Origin: Christensenella sp. UBA5399
GTDB taxonomy: Bacteria; Bacillota; Clostridia; Christensenellales; Christensenellaceae
Direction: 5' to 3'
Assembly (NCBI GenBank): GCA_002407725.1
Contig: DHOD01000008.1
Coordinates: forward strand, 1 to 16,615
DNA: 16,615 nucleotides
Shown: positions 6,846-13,179 of the stretch, in pieces
Layout of the letters: each line of letters begins with the position of its first letter
Position numbering within the stretch: position 1 is the first letter of the stretch
The notes under the pieces: generated by a model
Told to the model about the DNA's origin: nothing
The model's database searches: none
What the model saw: the letters and a program-made list of their open reading frames with translations, nothing else
Made by a program: the position numbers and the translations under genes

Positions 6846-7673
6846 TTACCTCTCTTTCGATTTTTTCTGTTTCCTGGGTCTTTGCTGAGGCTGCTTGTGC
6901 TGCGCGGGCTTATTTTGTTTGGTCTTGGACTCGCGCTGCGGTTCCTCGCGCTTCGGGGACTCCGCCTCCTGCTGCTTCGCCGCCTTGATCTGCTTCAATT
7001 CCTCACGCACGGACGTGCGCCCGGAGGACGCTCTTTCGGGCGGCTTAGTAGTACCCTCGGCGGATCTCCTTGGCTTCTCTGAGATAGGCTCGGACGGAAG
7101 GGATTTTTCCATCTTCGCCGCCGTGGGGTTTTCAGGCTGTGCCTGCTCCTTCTGTAAAGGCTTTTCAAACAACTCATCCACCACTTTGTCTGTGGCGTCC
7201 CTGTCCGGCACGGCCTTCTCCGGCACGGCCTTCTCCGGCTCTGCCGGGGCTTTTTCCGCTCTGGATTTTTCGATGTCGGCACGTACCGTCGCGGTATTGA
7301 CGACCGCAAAATTGAAGCGCTCAACAATATCGTTGATTCTTCTGGCATCCTCGACGCGCACCATGACCGGCGTGATGCCGTCCGGGCTGCCCTTGGGATC
7401 GCGCATGACGCAATAGAGGATACCGTACTGCTTGGCCTTCTCCACAAACATCTGCATGTCGCTGTTTTTGACGTTGAAAACATCCAGCTCCTTACCGCTT
7501 CTGAGCATGGTTTCCAGCCGCGCCCGGCCCTTTGTTTTTTTCTGCTGGCTCAAAATGGTATACAGCAAAACCGCCAGGTTTTTTGCACCCGCGCCGGCCA
7601 GCCGTATGGCAACCTCCGCGCCGTCCAGCGTCATTCTAAAGACCTGTTCTGCCGCCTCGCCTGAATGGTTCAT
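6846..7673 (-). CDS. pcfB: PcfB family protein (DUF3801)
   Basis: A 275-aa protein. Residues 1-~140 form a folded domain matching PcfB/DUF3801 (EQVFRMTLDGAEVAIRLAG near the start, then YGILYCVMRDPKG). Residues ~150-275 are low-complexity, rich in K, E, P, Q and R, ending in a strongly basic tail, and probably disordered. Known: PcfB of the enterococcal pCF10 system is a relaxosome accessory that links the relaxase PcfG to the coupling protein PcfC. The gene sits between relaxase and virD4, as expected. ATG 7673 has AGGAGG 10 bases upstream, lying inside the relaxase gene; the two genes overlap by 38 bases. A 15-base tandem duplication (about 7206-7235) encodes EKAVPEKAVP in the linker. Confidence 0.88.
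   Translation of the reverse strand: MNHSGEAAEQVFRMTLDGAEVAIRLAGAGAKNLAVLLYTILSQQKKTKGRARLETMLRSGKELDVFNVKNSDMQMFVEKAKQYGILYCVMRDPKGSPDGITPVMVRVEDARRINDIVERFNFAVVNTATVRADIEKSRAEKAPAEPEKAVPEKAVPDRDATDKVVDELFEKPLQKEQAQPENPTAAKMEKSLPSEPISEKPRRSAEGTTKPPERASSGRTSVREELKQIKAAKQQEAESPKREEPQRESKTKQNKPAQHKQPQQRPRKQKKSKER
7206..7235 (-). repeat. 15-bp tandem repeat in pcfB
   Basis: Two head-to-tail copies of a 15-base unit (CCGGCACGGCCTTCT on the plus strand), with a partial third copy start at 7236, encode EKAVP twice in the disordered linker of PcfB. A multiple of three keeps the frame. It is a likely slippage site giving length variation without loss of function. Confidence 0.7.
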
Positions 7674-9069
7674 GGCTTTTTTCCTCCTTTTCCTGTTTTT
7701 CGTCCTCGCGGACTGCTTTGAGCTTTTCGGCCATTATTTTCGAACGCCCGGTAATACCGTCACATAGCTTCACCTCCCCGCGCAGCTTGGATAGCTCTTT
7801 GGTGATTGCGGAAATATCTGCTTTCAATATGGCAAGCTGTTGCTCGTCTCCGGCGCTGCGTAGCCTGTTTTTCAGGCGCTTACGGTCGGTGGAAATCGTT
7901 TCCATCTTCTCTTGCAAATCTTCCTTATATGAAGAAAGCTGCTCGGCGGTATCAATGCGATTCCGCGCAAGCAGCCTTGCTTCCTGAGAGATGGTTCTCA
8001 TTTTTCGGATATCCTCCCGTAGAAGGAAATGCATGTTCTTAGGGGATGCCCGGCCTTGGGGGAGAATGCCGAGTTTATAACAGTAATGCAGGTACAGCCC
8101 CCGCAGGCCGCCGATATGCTTTGCTTTTTTTATATCGCCCTTGAAGCGGTACACGGTAACGGTTTGCCGGGGCGGCGAAGCCTTTGACCTCGGTCGGGTC
8201 CCGGCAGAGAGGATACGGCGGCAAATAGCGTCCAGCGTGTACTCCTCGCCAAAGTTGCGGGCAAGCCGGAAGAACCGCTCCTTGCCCGGTGGCCGCACGG
8301 AAATATCCTTGCCCAGCTTGATCTCATACCCCATGCTGCGCAGATTATGAAAGAACTGCCTGTCGGTCATGGCTTCGCGGATGGCTTGGTCCACGTCCTT
8401 TTTGATGAGGCCCCGCCAAGTGGATTTGCCCTGCTGATCGGCGCGCCACTCGCCGTACTGCTGTGACTTGCCTCGCCTGGGGTTTTCAACGATAGAAAGC
8501 CCGTATTCCCGGCATAACTTATCCGACGCTTTGCGCATTTCCATATAGGTGTCCGTGCAGTCGTTGTAGCGGTAGCCGTCCGCGAATGATATGGAGTTGA
8601 GAACAAAATGGTTGTGGATATGGTTTTCCTTGTCCAAATGGGTGGCGACAATGATCTGAAACCGTTCGCCCCAAAGCTCTTTTGCCAGCCGAATGCCGAT
8701 TTCATGGGCGACGTCCGGCGTCGCTTCGCCGGGGGCAAAAGACTGGTAGCCGTGAAAGGCCACGATGCCGTCCTCCTTGCCATACCGCTTTTTCACCGCC
8801 ATCATTTCCTCCCGCGCCGTGGCGGGAAAGCAGTTGATGCCCGTCACATAGCGGGACAGGGAGGCTGCGTCGTTTTCCAGACCAGCGCTTTTTTGTACCT
8901 TTTTGTTCTGTACGGCGTATTCGATCACATCGGCCAGCCCCTGGGCCTCCTGCTCCGTCATATCCTGCTTCTGATAAAAATCGGGATTTTCTGTTTTCTC
9001 CGGGTTCTCCACATAGATGACCACCTTGCCCAGCCAGCCGCGCACGTCCCATATGGCCGTCGTTGCCAT
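7636..9069 (-). CDS. mobA: MOBP-type relaxase/mobilization nuclease
   Basis: A 477-aa relaxase. The N-terminal ~200 residues carry the catalytic features: a tyrosine in VVIYVENPEKT (Y19, the likely nicking residue by analogy with MOBP motif I) and the metal-binding histidine cluster HLDKENHIHNH at 144-154, preceded by AFHGYQSF. The C-terminal half is basic and helical, with a probable coiled coil around residues 380-440. Known role: cuts one strand at oriT, stays bound to the 5' end and pilots it into the recipient. Start chosen at ATG 9069, one base after the mobC stop, with AAGGAGG 10 bases upstream; the ATG at 9078 is too close to that site. All catalytic residues appear present, so it is probably active. 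The 3' end overlaps pcfB by 38 bases. Confidence 0.93.
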   Translation of the reverse strand: MATTAIWDVRGWLGKVVIYVENPEKTENPDFYQKQDMTEQEAQGLADVIEYAVQNKKVQKSAGLENDAASLSRYVTGINCFPATAREEMMAVKKRYGKEDGIVAFHGYQSFAPGEATPDVAHEIGIRLAKELWGERFQIIVATHLDKENHIHNHFVLNSISFADGYRYNDCTDTYMEMRKASDKLCREYGLSIVENPRRGKSQQYGEWRADQQGKSTWRGLIKKDVDQAIREAMTDRQFFHNLRSMGYEIKLGKDISVRPPGKERFFRLARNFGEEYTLDAICRRILSAGTRPRSKASPPRQTVTVYRFKGDIKKAKHIGGLRGLYLHYCYKLGILPQGRASPKNMHFLLREDIRKMRTISQEARLLARNRIDTAEQLSSYKEDLQEKMETISTDRKRLKNRLRSAGDEQQLAILKADISAITKELSKLRGEVKLCDGITGRSKIMAEKLKAVREDEKQEKEEKSHEPFRRGGRTGL

Positions 9070-9070
9070 A

Positions 9071-9400
9071 TCACTCATTCCTCCTTGGAAGCAGCACGGC
9101 GTTGGTGATGGTTTTGACAGCCTGATTGAACAAGCACATATTTTCATCGTAACGCTGCACGTCCATGACGTTCAGCACATGGGCCTTCTGTGCGATCTGG
9201 TTCAAATTGTTGCCGATGGCATGCAGCTCTTTCATCATAGAGAAGTAGTCGGGCGAAGGCGCATCCTGGGGCACCACGCCGTTTATCAGGTGGCGGAGGT
9301 AGGCTTCACGGGATAAGCCGGATTTCTTCACCAGCTTATCCAAAGCCTGCGCTTCCTTTTTGTTCAACCAGAACTGGATATGAACATTCCGATTTCTCAT
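9071..9400 (-). CDS. mobC: MobC-type relaxosome accessory protein
   Basis: A 109-aa protein beginning MRNRNVHIQFWLNKKEAQAL, a ribbon-helix-helix-like N-terminus, followed by SGLSREAYLRHLINGVVP and the MobC hallmark AIGNNLNQIAQKAH (about residues 66-79). Known role: binds at or near oriT and helps the relaxase reach the nick site. Start chosen at ATG 9400, where the family normally begins; AAGGTG lies about 10 bases upstream. The longer reading to 9493 would run through a cluster of inverted repeats and has no conserved extension. It is followed at once by the relaxase gene (stop and start one base apart), so the two are almost surely translated together. Confidence 0.92.
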   Translation of the reverse strand: MRNRNVHIQFWLNKKEAQALDKLVKKSGLSREAYLRHLINGVVPQDAPSPDYFSMMKELHAIGNNLNQIAQKAHVLNVMDVQRYDENMCLFNQAVKTITNAVLLPRRNE

Positions 9401-9571
9401 TATGGGCAGCACCTTCTTTCTCAAAAGGGTTTCAGGGAATTTCCCTGACAAGCGCGCCGCCCTTTCGGGGCGGCGTGGGGTTTGTGGTATCACAAATCCA
9501 GTGCTTGCTGGTAGTAGTGAATTGCTCTTTGCTCCCCGCGCAAAGATGAGGACGACCAGCCGAAAAGGAGA
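9401..9571. other. Candidate origin of transfer (oriT) upstream of mobC
   Basis: This 171-base gap before mobC holds four inverted repeats within about 115 bases: TCAGGGAA/TTCCCTGA around one base (9432-9448); CGCCGCCC/GGGCGGCG around a 5-base loop (9455-9475); TTTGTG/CACAAA around GTAT (9481-9496); and CTTTGC/GCAAAG around 7 bases (9527-9545). Closely spaced repeats next to mobC and the relaxase are the usual layout of MOBP oriT regions. I could not place a nick site. The GC-rich hairpin may also act as a transcription attenuator after the DpnD/PcfM gene. Confidence 0.55.
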
Positions 9572-9766
9572 TTAGCGTTCTTGATCTCGGCTTTTCTGTT
9601 GGAACCGGGCCTCAAAGGATACGCCTTGAAAGTGATCGGCATCGAGGATATATTCCGAATTGCGCCAGTTGTCCGATGCGAGCTGCTCGGCGTGGAAGCG
9701 GTCCCGCGCTTCAATTTCCACGGTCGTTTGCAGGGTTTCCGTGATGGTCACGTCGTACTTTGCCAT
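9572..9766 (-). CDS. DpnD/PcfM family small protein
   Basis: A 64-aa protein beginning MAKYDVTITETLQTTVEIEA, then AEQLASDNWRNSEYILDADHF. This pattern (paired beta strands, helix, WRNSEYILDA) matches the DpnD/PcfM family of short proteins found in conjugative elements; function is not established. ATG 9766 has GAGGTG 8 bases upstream. It follows a strong intrinsic terminator by about 30 bases with no obvious promoter in between, so it may be expressed by read-through or from an undetected promoter. It is the last gene before the inverted-repeat region that precedes mobC. Confidence 0.8.
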   Translation of the reverse strand: MAKYDVTITETLQTTVEIEARDRFHAEQLASDNWRNSEYILDADHFQGVSFEARFQQKSRDQER

Positions 9767-9797
9767 GTGTGTTTCACCTCTTTCTTGAATTTTGGGA

Positions 9798-9832
9798 TAA
9801 AAATAGGGCGCTCCATAAAAGGAACGCCCTAT
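9798..9832 (-). terminator. Intrinsic terminator after the 56-aa gene
   Basis: On the transcribed (minus) strand, ATAGGGCG pairs with CGCCCTAT (9825-9832 and 9803-9810). After one mismatch, three more pairs (TCC/GGA) extend the stem inward around a 6-base loop. The 3' arm runs straight into TTTTTA. Stem plus T-run fits a Rho-independent terminator for the gene ending at 9857. Confidence 0.78.
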
Positions 9833-9856
9833 GTAATGAGGTCTTAGAATTCGTTT

Positions 9857-10027
9857 TTATGTGTTGGTATCATCACTCAGCTCCGTTTTGACCTCCCGAA
9901 GCGGCACCACCTGCGGCGGGTTCTCCACATACTCATCCTCGCCCTGCTGCTGCGCTGCAACAAGGATATTTACTGCATCCGACACCTTAGCGGCAAGCGC
10001 AAAGTACATCCTTTTATAATCCGGCAA
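9857..10027 (-). CDS. Small ICE protein with TTG start (56 aa)
   Basis: A 56-aa frame, TTG at 10027 to TAA at 9857, beginning (M)PDYKRMYFALAAKVSDAV and ending in acidic residues TELSDDTNT. The start is supported by AAGGGGGT 6 bases upstream; the first ATG (codon 7) has no ribosome site. The D-Y-K-(R/K)-M-Y opening is one I associate with short unnamed proteins of clostridial conjugative elements. No membrane segment or motif suggests a function; the N-terminal half is probably one amphipathic helix. It lies alone between two hairpins, separate from the TOPRIM gene (99 bases) and the DpnD/PcfM gene (90 bases). Confidence 0.68.
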   Translation of the reverse strand: MPDYKRMYFALAAKVSDAVNILVAAQQQGEDEYVENPPQVVPLREVKTELSDDTNT

Positions 10028-10052
10028 TGTATGACCCCCTTAGCAATATATA

Positions 10053-10081
10053 TAAGCGGCCTGGGAGAACCAAGCCGCTTA
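10053..10081 (-). terminator. Hairpin between TOPRIM and 56-aa genes
   Basis: TAAGCGGC (10053-10060) and GCCGCTTA (10074-10081) are perfect 8-base arms; after one mismatch, TGG/CCA extend the stem inward around GAGAA. On the transcribed strand it is followed by TATATATT rather than a T-run, so termination would be partial at best. It lies 46 bases after the TOPRIM stop and may be an attenuator or RNA stabiliser. Confidence 0.5.
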
Positions 10082-10126
10082 CAGCATATCTGCGCAGTAG
10101 ATGGAAGTCCAATGTGCAAAAGCAGT

Positions 10127-11110
10127 TTACCGCACCATTGCGTTTTTCAGAGAAGTATGCTCGGGTAGACCCAGCTTTCGGCAAAGATAGGCGTTGATAT
10201 CCTTACAGGCGGGCGGCGGACGGTCTATGGCTGTATATTCTTTTGGTAGCACCGTCATGATAGCCTTGGTCGCCATACGTCCCGCATAGTCGTTATCCAG
10301 ATGCAGCAGCACGTTTTTCACCTGCGGGTTGTCCTCTAAAAACCTTGTCAGCGCGGCGGGAACCTTGCTTTTTGAAATATCCTTCTGCGGCTGGTAGACG
10401 CCAGCCAAGGAAAGCAGGTTTTCCGTGGAATAATCCTTGCCACTCATTTTCATAAGGGTGGCATACGAAAGCAAGTCCACGGCACTTTCAAACAGATGGA
10501 CCGAATCACTTGACTCCAATGCCGGCAGCGCAAACGAGTAATGCTTGTCGCTGCCGGTGGCTTCACCCTTGAAATCGCCGCTGATTCCACGCAGTGCGGC
10601 GTACTTTTGATGCCCCTGCGCATCAAAGCCCACGAACACGGCGTTGATATATACCTTGCCGCCAGGCTCCGGCTCGTTATGGCTCTCGTAAATACGCCCG
10701 TCCGCGATGCAGGTCTGGAGTAGTGCAGGGTCGATGCCCCGGCGCAGTAGATAGCATTCCACCTCATCCGTATGGGGGTAGGGTTCGGGTAGGAGCAGAG
10801 CTTTAGGCTTTTGCTCCTTGGGAGATGCAAAGACGGGCCGTGTGCTTGCCGCCCGTCCCATGATCTGTTCTACCGCGTCCGTAAAGGAAAGCTCCCGCAC
10901 CTTAATCAGATAATCGAGAGCCGATCTGCCGCCGATGCCCCGGCTCCACCAAAACCATTTGCCGTTGGAGATTTTCAGGCTGTCATGGCTGCGCGTGCAG
11001 TAGGTGTTGCCGGAGAAATGTATCAGCTCATGCGGCTCATAATTCTGGAGGTAGGTCAGAAGGTCCATTCGCTTGGCTTCTGTGATCACCTCCGGGTCGA
11101 TGTATGGCAT
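10127..11110 (-). CDS. DUF3991/TOPRIM primase-like protein
   Basis: A 327-aa protein. Residues ~1-75 resemble the DUF3991/CHC2-like region of primase-type proteins: TYCTRSHDSLKIS, then KWFWWSRGIGGRSALDYLI. Only one cysteine remains where zinc-binding primases have several. Residues ~200-310 form a TOPRIM domain: E208 in HLFESAVDLLSY, D272 and D274 in LHLDNDYAG, and a KDINAYL segment near 303. These are the metal-binding positions of the fold. Known family context: Tn1549-type elements carry this protein, probably for priming or remodelling DNA after transfer. ATG 11110 has GGAGGTG 6 bases upstream. A terminator lies just before it, so expression depends on read-through or a promoter I cannot see. 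Confidence 0.88.
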   Translation of the reverse strand: MPYIDPEVITEAKRMDLLTYLQNYEPHELIHFSGNTYCTRSHDSLKISNGKWFWWSRGIGGRSALDYLIKVRELSFTDAVEQIMGRAASTRPVFASPKEQKPKALLLPEPYPHTDEVECYLLRRGIDPALLQTCIADGRIYESHNEPEPGGKVYINAVFVGFDAQGHQKYAALRGISGDFKGEATGSDKHYSFALPALESSDSVHLFESAVDLLSYATLMKMSGKDYSTENLLSLAGVYQPQKDISKSKVPAALTRFLEDNPQVKNVLLHLDNDYAGRMATKAIMTVLPKEYTAIDRPPPACKDINAYLCRKLGLPEHTSLKNAMVR

Positions 11111-11130
11111 GTTTTCACCTCCGGGGATAG

Positions 11131-11157
11131 AAAAGCCACCCGGATGAGCCGGACGGC
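11131..11157 (-). terminator. Intrinsic terminator after the Hip-like gene
   Basis: On the transcribed strand GCCGTCCGG (11157-11149) pairs with CCGGGTGGC (11143-11135) around CTCAT. Seven pairs are Watson-Crick and two are G-U. TTTTCT follows directly. It lies 30 bases after the stop of the HTH-kinase gene and closes that unit. Confidence 0.7.
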
Positions 11158-11186
11158 CTAAGTGCGATGAGTATTCAGTTGGGTAT

Positions 11187-12602
11187 TTACCGTTCGAGGG
11201 ACGGCGTATCCTTCTGTCGTGAAAGCCCTAAAAGTTGCCGCACACGGCGCTGGGTGTGCTTTTCTATGGCCTCCAGCCGTTCCTCCGGCCAGTTGATGGA
11301 CGGATGCCGGGTAAACTTGAACCCGATCAGGCGGCGAAGCTGCTGCGCCTGCGCCTTACCCATGACCTCGGAACAGATACGCTCGAAGGAAATATCCCCA
11401 TACGCGGGGAAACGCGTTTTCGCGTATTCTTCCAGTTGGGCGATATCGTCCCGCATGGCGAAGTTGAACAGCGAAAGTCCGTTGTCGAAGATGGGAGCCG
11501 GGGCGATGATCGCGCCGGAGTGGTTATCCCGCAGCACGCCAAAGTTGCCGAAATGCCGGTCCTCGTTGTAGATCACTGTGTCAAAGACCAGCATGCTGTG
11601 CACGGCTTCCAGAAAATCATCGCCCAATTCGGCGCAGTAGTTAAGGCAAGCCTGCAAACCACCGGAGCGCACCAGCCGTCCGATGGAGATAAAGGCGGTG
11701 TCAATGTCGGAAAACAATTTGCATTTGGAGGCAAGAATGCCTTTCCAGCGTTCCAGATCATACGAGACTGCGTTCAGCCCCATGGCCCTTGCGATCTGGC
11801 AGGCGTAAAACTCGCTGTACGGCTCGTTGCCGGTGTTGGCCGCGCCGCTGGTGCCGCCTTTATACAAATAGATTTCGCCGTTCTCCAACCGGTGCCACGC
11901 CTTGGGCAGCATACCGCCCGTGGTCAGTTCGGGGGAAGTGGTAAAGGCCCGGTTGCTCTGCCCAATGCCCGTGTATGCCACCAGAGAAAGAATTTCCGAG
12001 AACTCGTTCTCATAGAGATTGTATTCCGCAAACGTCCCGGCAAAGCCCTTGGGAACCACCCAAAAGCTGTCGTTGAGGGATAGGCCCTTGCATACGTCGA
12101 TGATGCCTTTGGTGTTTCCCACCGAAAGCCCAAGCGTCTTTAGGATTTCCTCCACAAAGGCGCGGTTTTTTGGGATCACCCGATGCCGCAACCAGCTTAA
12201 TACACTTTCGTCAGTAAGCTGTAAATCCAGAGGGAGCAAATGTTTTTGTTCATTCGGCACGGTCGTAATTTCCGCCGTCAGGCTGACGCCCTTCTCCTCC
12301 AGCTTGAATTCCAGCAAAGGCGTATCATATAATCGAAGCTCATAGAGGTTTTCCATGGCAGCCGTGTCCTCCTTTTCCTTTGGAACCAAATCCAATTCCA
12401 TATGCAGCGCGGCGGCGACATTCAAAAGAAAATCCAGCGAGGGATTGTGCGCGCCGCTCTCCAGCCGGGAGATGTTGGAACGCTGTGTCCCAACCATTGT
12501 CGCAAGCTGCGCCTGCGTCAACCCCTGGTCTGTCCGCGCCTGTATAATCCGCTCAATCAGGCTTTGCCGCCACTGCTTTGTCATTTCATCATAATCGGGC
12601 AT
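11187..12602 (-). CDS. Fused HipB-like HTH / HipA-like kinase
   Basis: A 471-aa protein. Residues ~13-72 are an XRE-type helix-turn-helix (LTQAQLATMVGTQRSNISRL), as in HipB antitoxins. Residues ~83-471 resemble HipA-type Ser/Thr kinases: K248 in YLYKGGTSG (likely ATP contact), E264, the catalytic loop YNEDRHFGNFG with D348 and N353, and the metal aspartate D373 in IFDNG. In classical HipBA, HipA phosphorylates a translation target (glutamyl-tRNA synthetase in E. coli) while HipB neutralises it and represses the operon. Here both lie in one frame, with an internal AAGGAGG and ATG (Met83, base 12356) at the junction. Start chosen at ATG 12602, with AGGAAG 7 bases upstream; longer readings to 12662 run into the promoter region. 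It has its own promoter region and terminator, so it is a separate cargo or control unit. Target and activity are unknown. Confidence 0.85.
   Translation of the reverse strand: MPDYDEMTKQWRQSLIERIIQARTDQGLTQAQLATMVGTQRSNISRLESGAHNPSLDFLLNVAAALHMELDLVPKEKEDTAAMENLYELRLYDTPLLEFKLEEKGVSLTAEITTVPNEQKHLLPLDLQLTDESVLSWLRHRVIPKNRAFVEEILKTLGLSVGNTKGIIDVCKGLSLNDSFWVVPKGFAGTFAEYNLYENEFSEILSLVAYTGIGQSNRAFTTSPELTTGGMLPKAWHRLENGEIYLYKGGTSGAANTGNEPYSEFYACQIARAMGLNAVSYDLERWKGILASKCKLFSDIDTAFISIGRLVRSGGLQACLNYCAELGDDFLEAVHSMLVFDTVIYNEDRHFGNFGVLRDNHSGAIIAPAPIFDNGLSLFNFAMRDDIAQLEEYAKTRFPAYGDISFERICSEVMGKAQAQQLRRLIGFKFTRHPSINWPEERLEAIEKHTQRRVRQLLGLSRQKDTPSLER
12356..12374 (-). promoter_or_regulatory. Internal ribosome site at the HTH-kinase junction
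   Basis: Within the fused gene, AAGGAGG (12374-12368) stands 11 bases before ATG 12354-12356 (Met83), exactly where the HTH part ends and the kinase part begins. The spacing is slightly long but workable. It could let the kinase alone be made, or be a relic of separate genes. Confidence 0.5.
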
Positions 12603-12633
12603 TGATATGCTTCCTTCCCGCAAAGTCATCCTT

Positions 12634-12662
12634 ATGGTATCATATTTGTATCCATAATTCAA
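12634..12662 (-). promoter_or_regulatory. Candidate promoter and operator of the Hip-like gene
   Basis: TTGAAT (12662-12657) and TACCAT (12639-12634) are 17 bases apart, each matching four of six sigma-A consensus bases; TATGAT at 12644-12639 is an alternative -10. Two copies of GATAC, 11 bases apart (12637-12641 and 12648-12652), lie over this promoter on one helix face, a plausible site for the protein's own HTH domain. Confidence 0.4.
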
Positions 12663-12669
12663 GGAAAGT

Positions 12670-12701
12670 AAACGAATTCCGTTTCACAAATGTTGCAACA
12701 T
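12670..12701. promoter_or_regulatory. Pair of palindromes upstream of the Hip-like gene
   Basis: AAACG/CGTTT arms around AATTC (12670-12684) and the perfect 12-base palindrome ATGTTGCAACAT (12690-12701) lie just upstream of the candidate promoter. They are possible binding sites for a dimeric regulator. Confidence 0.4.
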
Positions 12702-12735
12702 GGCGGGCATTCGTTTATATGCGGGAAGGAGCCTG

Positions 12736-13071
12736 TTATCGCTCATCGCGGATATGCTCACGTTTTTTATTCAGCAGTTCATCGGCATGGGATTCCACGG
12801 TGTCCCAAATGTTATCCATGTGCTCTGTAACACGGTTATCGTATTCCTTAAATAAATCGGCCAGCGGCTTGGCAGAACGCAAGAGCGCCCTGGCCTGCGC
12901 ATCCGAAAGATCGTTGTTTTCAAAAGACAATAAAATATCCTCGCGGATGTTGTACTCGTAGCTGTGGTTCAGGATTTTCTCCGGGGACTGTGAAAGAAGC
13001 CAATTACGGTATTTTTCCTGCTCGGCAAACATCTTTTTGTAAAGCGCCGTATTGAGTTGTTCATTGGTCAT
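12736..13071 (-). CDS. DUF3848 family protein (111 aa)
   Basis: A 111-aa hydrophilic, mostly helical protein beginning MTNEQLNTALYKKMFAEQEK, with RNWLLSQSPEKILNHSYEYN, then EDILLSFENNDLSDAQARALL and KPLADLFKEYD. This matches DUF3848, a family common in clostridial ICEs with no proven function. Start chosen at ATG 13071, with GGAG 11 bases upstream; an in-frame ATG at 13092 lacks a ribosome site and would add seven residues. It follows the 110-aa gene after 108 bases containing a hairpin. The C-terminal end (NKKREHIRDER) is charged. Several family members occur as parts of larger ICE proteins, so a DNA-processing accessory role is possible but not shown. Confidence 0.82.
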   Translation of the reverse strand: MTNEQLNTALYKKMFAEQEKYRNWLLSQSPEKILNHSYEYNIREDILLSFENNDLSDAQARALLRSAKPLADLFKEYDNRVTEHMDNIWDTVESHADELLNKKREHIRDER

Positions 13072-13131
13072 GACATTTTTTCTCCGTTCCATATATTTTG
13101 CTGCGTCATCAAAGCAGATGCGCTATATACG

Positions 13132-13166
13132 GCAAAAGGCGGCACGCTGTCCGTACCGCCTTTTGC
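13132..13166 (-). terminator. Terminator-like hairpin before the DUF3848 gene
   Basis: GCAAAAGGCGG (13132-13142) and CCGCCTTTTGC (13156-13166) form a perfect 11-base stem around a 13-base loop, 14 bases past the stop of the 110-aa gene. The T-run is inside the arm on both strands, so it could work as a weak bidirectional terminator or as an attenuator. Confidence 0.55.
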
Positions 13167-13179
13167 TACTGGATATCCT

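Noticed and set aside
6204..7082. 292-aa plus-strand reading frame with leucine-rich C-terminus
   Set aside because: Spans the complement of two real genes (ArdC-like and pcfB) and their junction. The leucine richness mirrors the K/E/Q-rich tail of PcfB.
9401..9493. N-terminal extension of MobC to 9493
   Set aside because: The family begins at the MRNRNVHIQFW segment, a ribosome site precedes ATG 9400, and the extension would pass through the GC-rich hairpin.
9490..9714. 74-aa minus frame overlapping the DpnD/PcfM gene and the repeat region
   Set aside because: No ribosome site at its start, and most of it is a shifted reading of the DpnD/PcfM gene. Its tail crosses the inverted-repeat region, which is better explained as a DNA or RNA structure.
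11235..12083. 282-aa plus-strand reading frame
   Set aside because: Opposite the HipA-like kinase domain, whose catalytic motifs confirm the minus frame.
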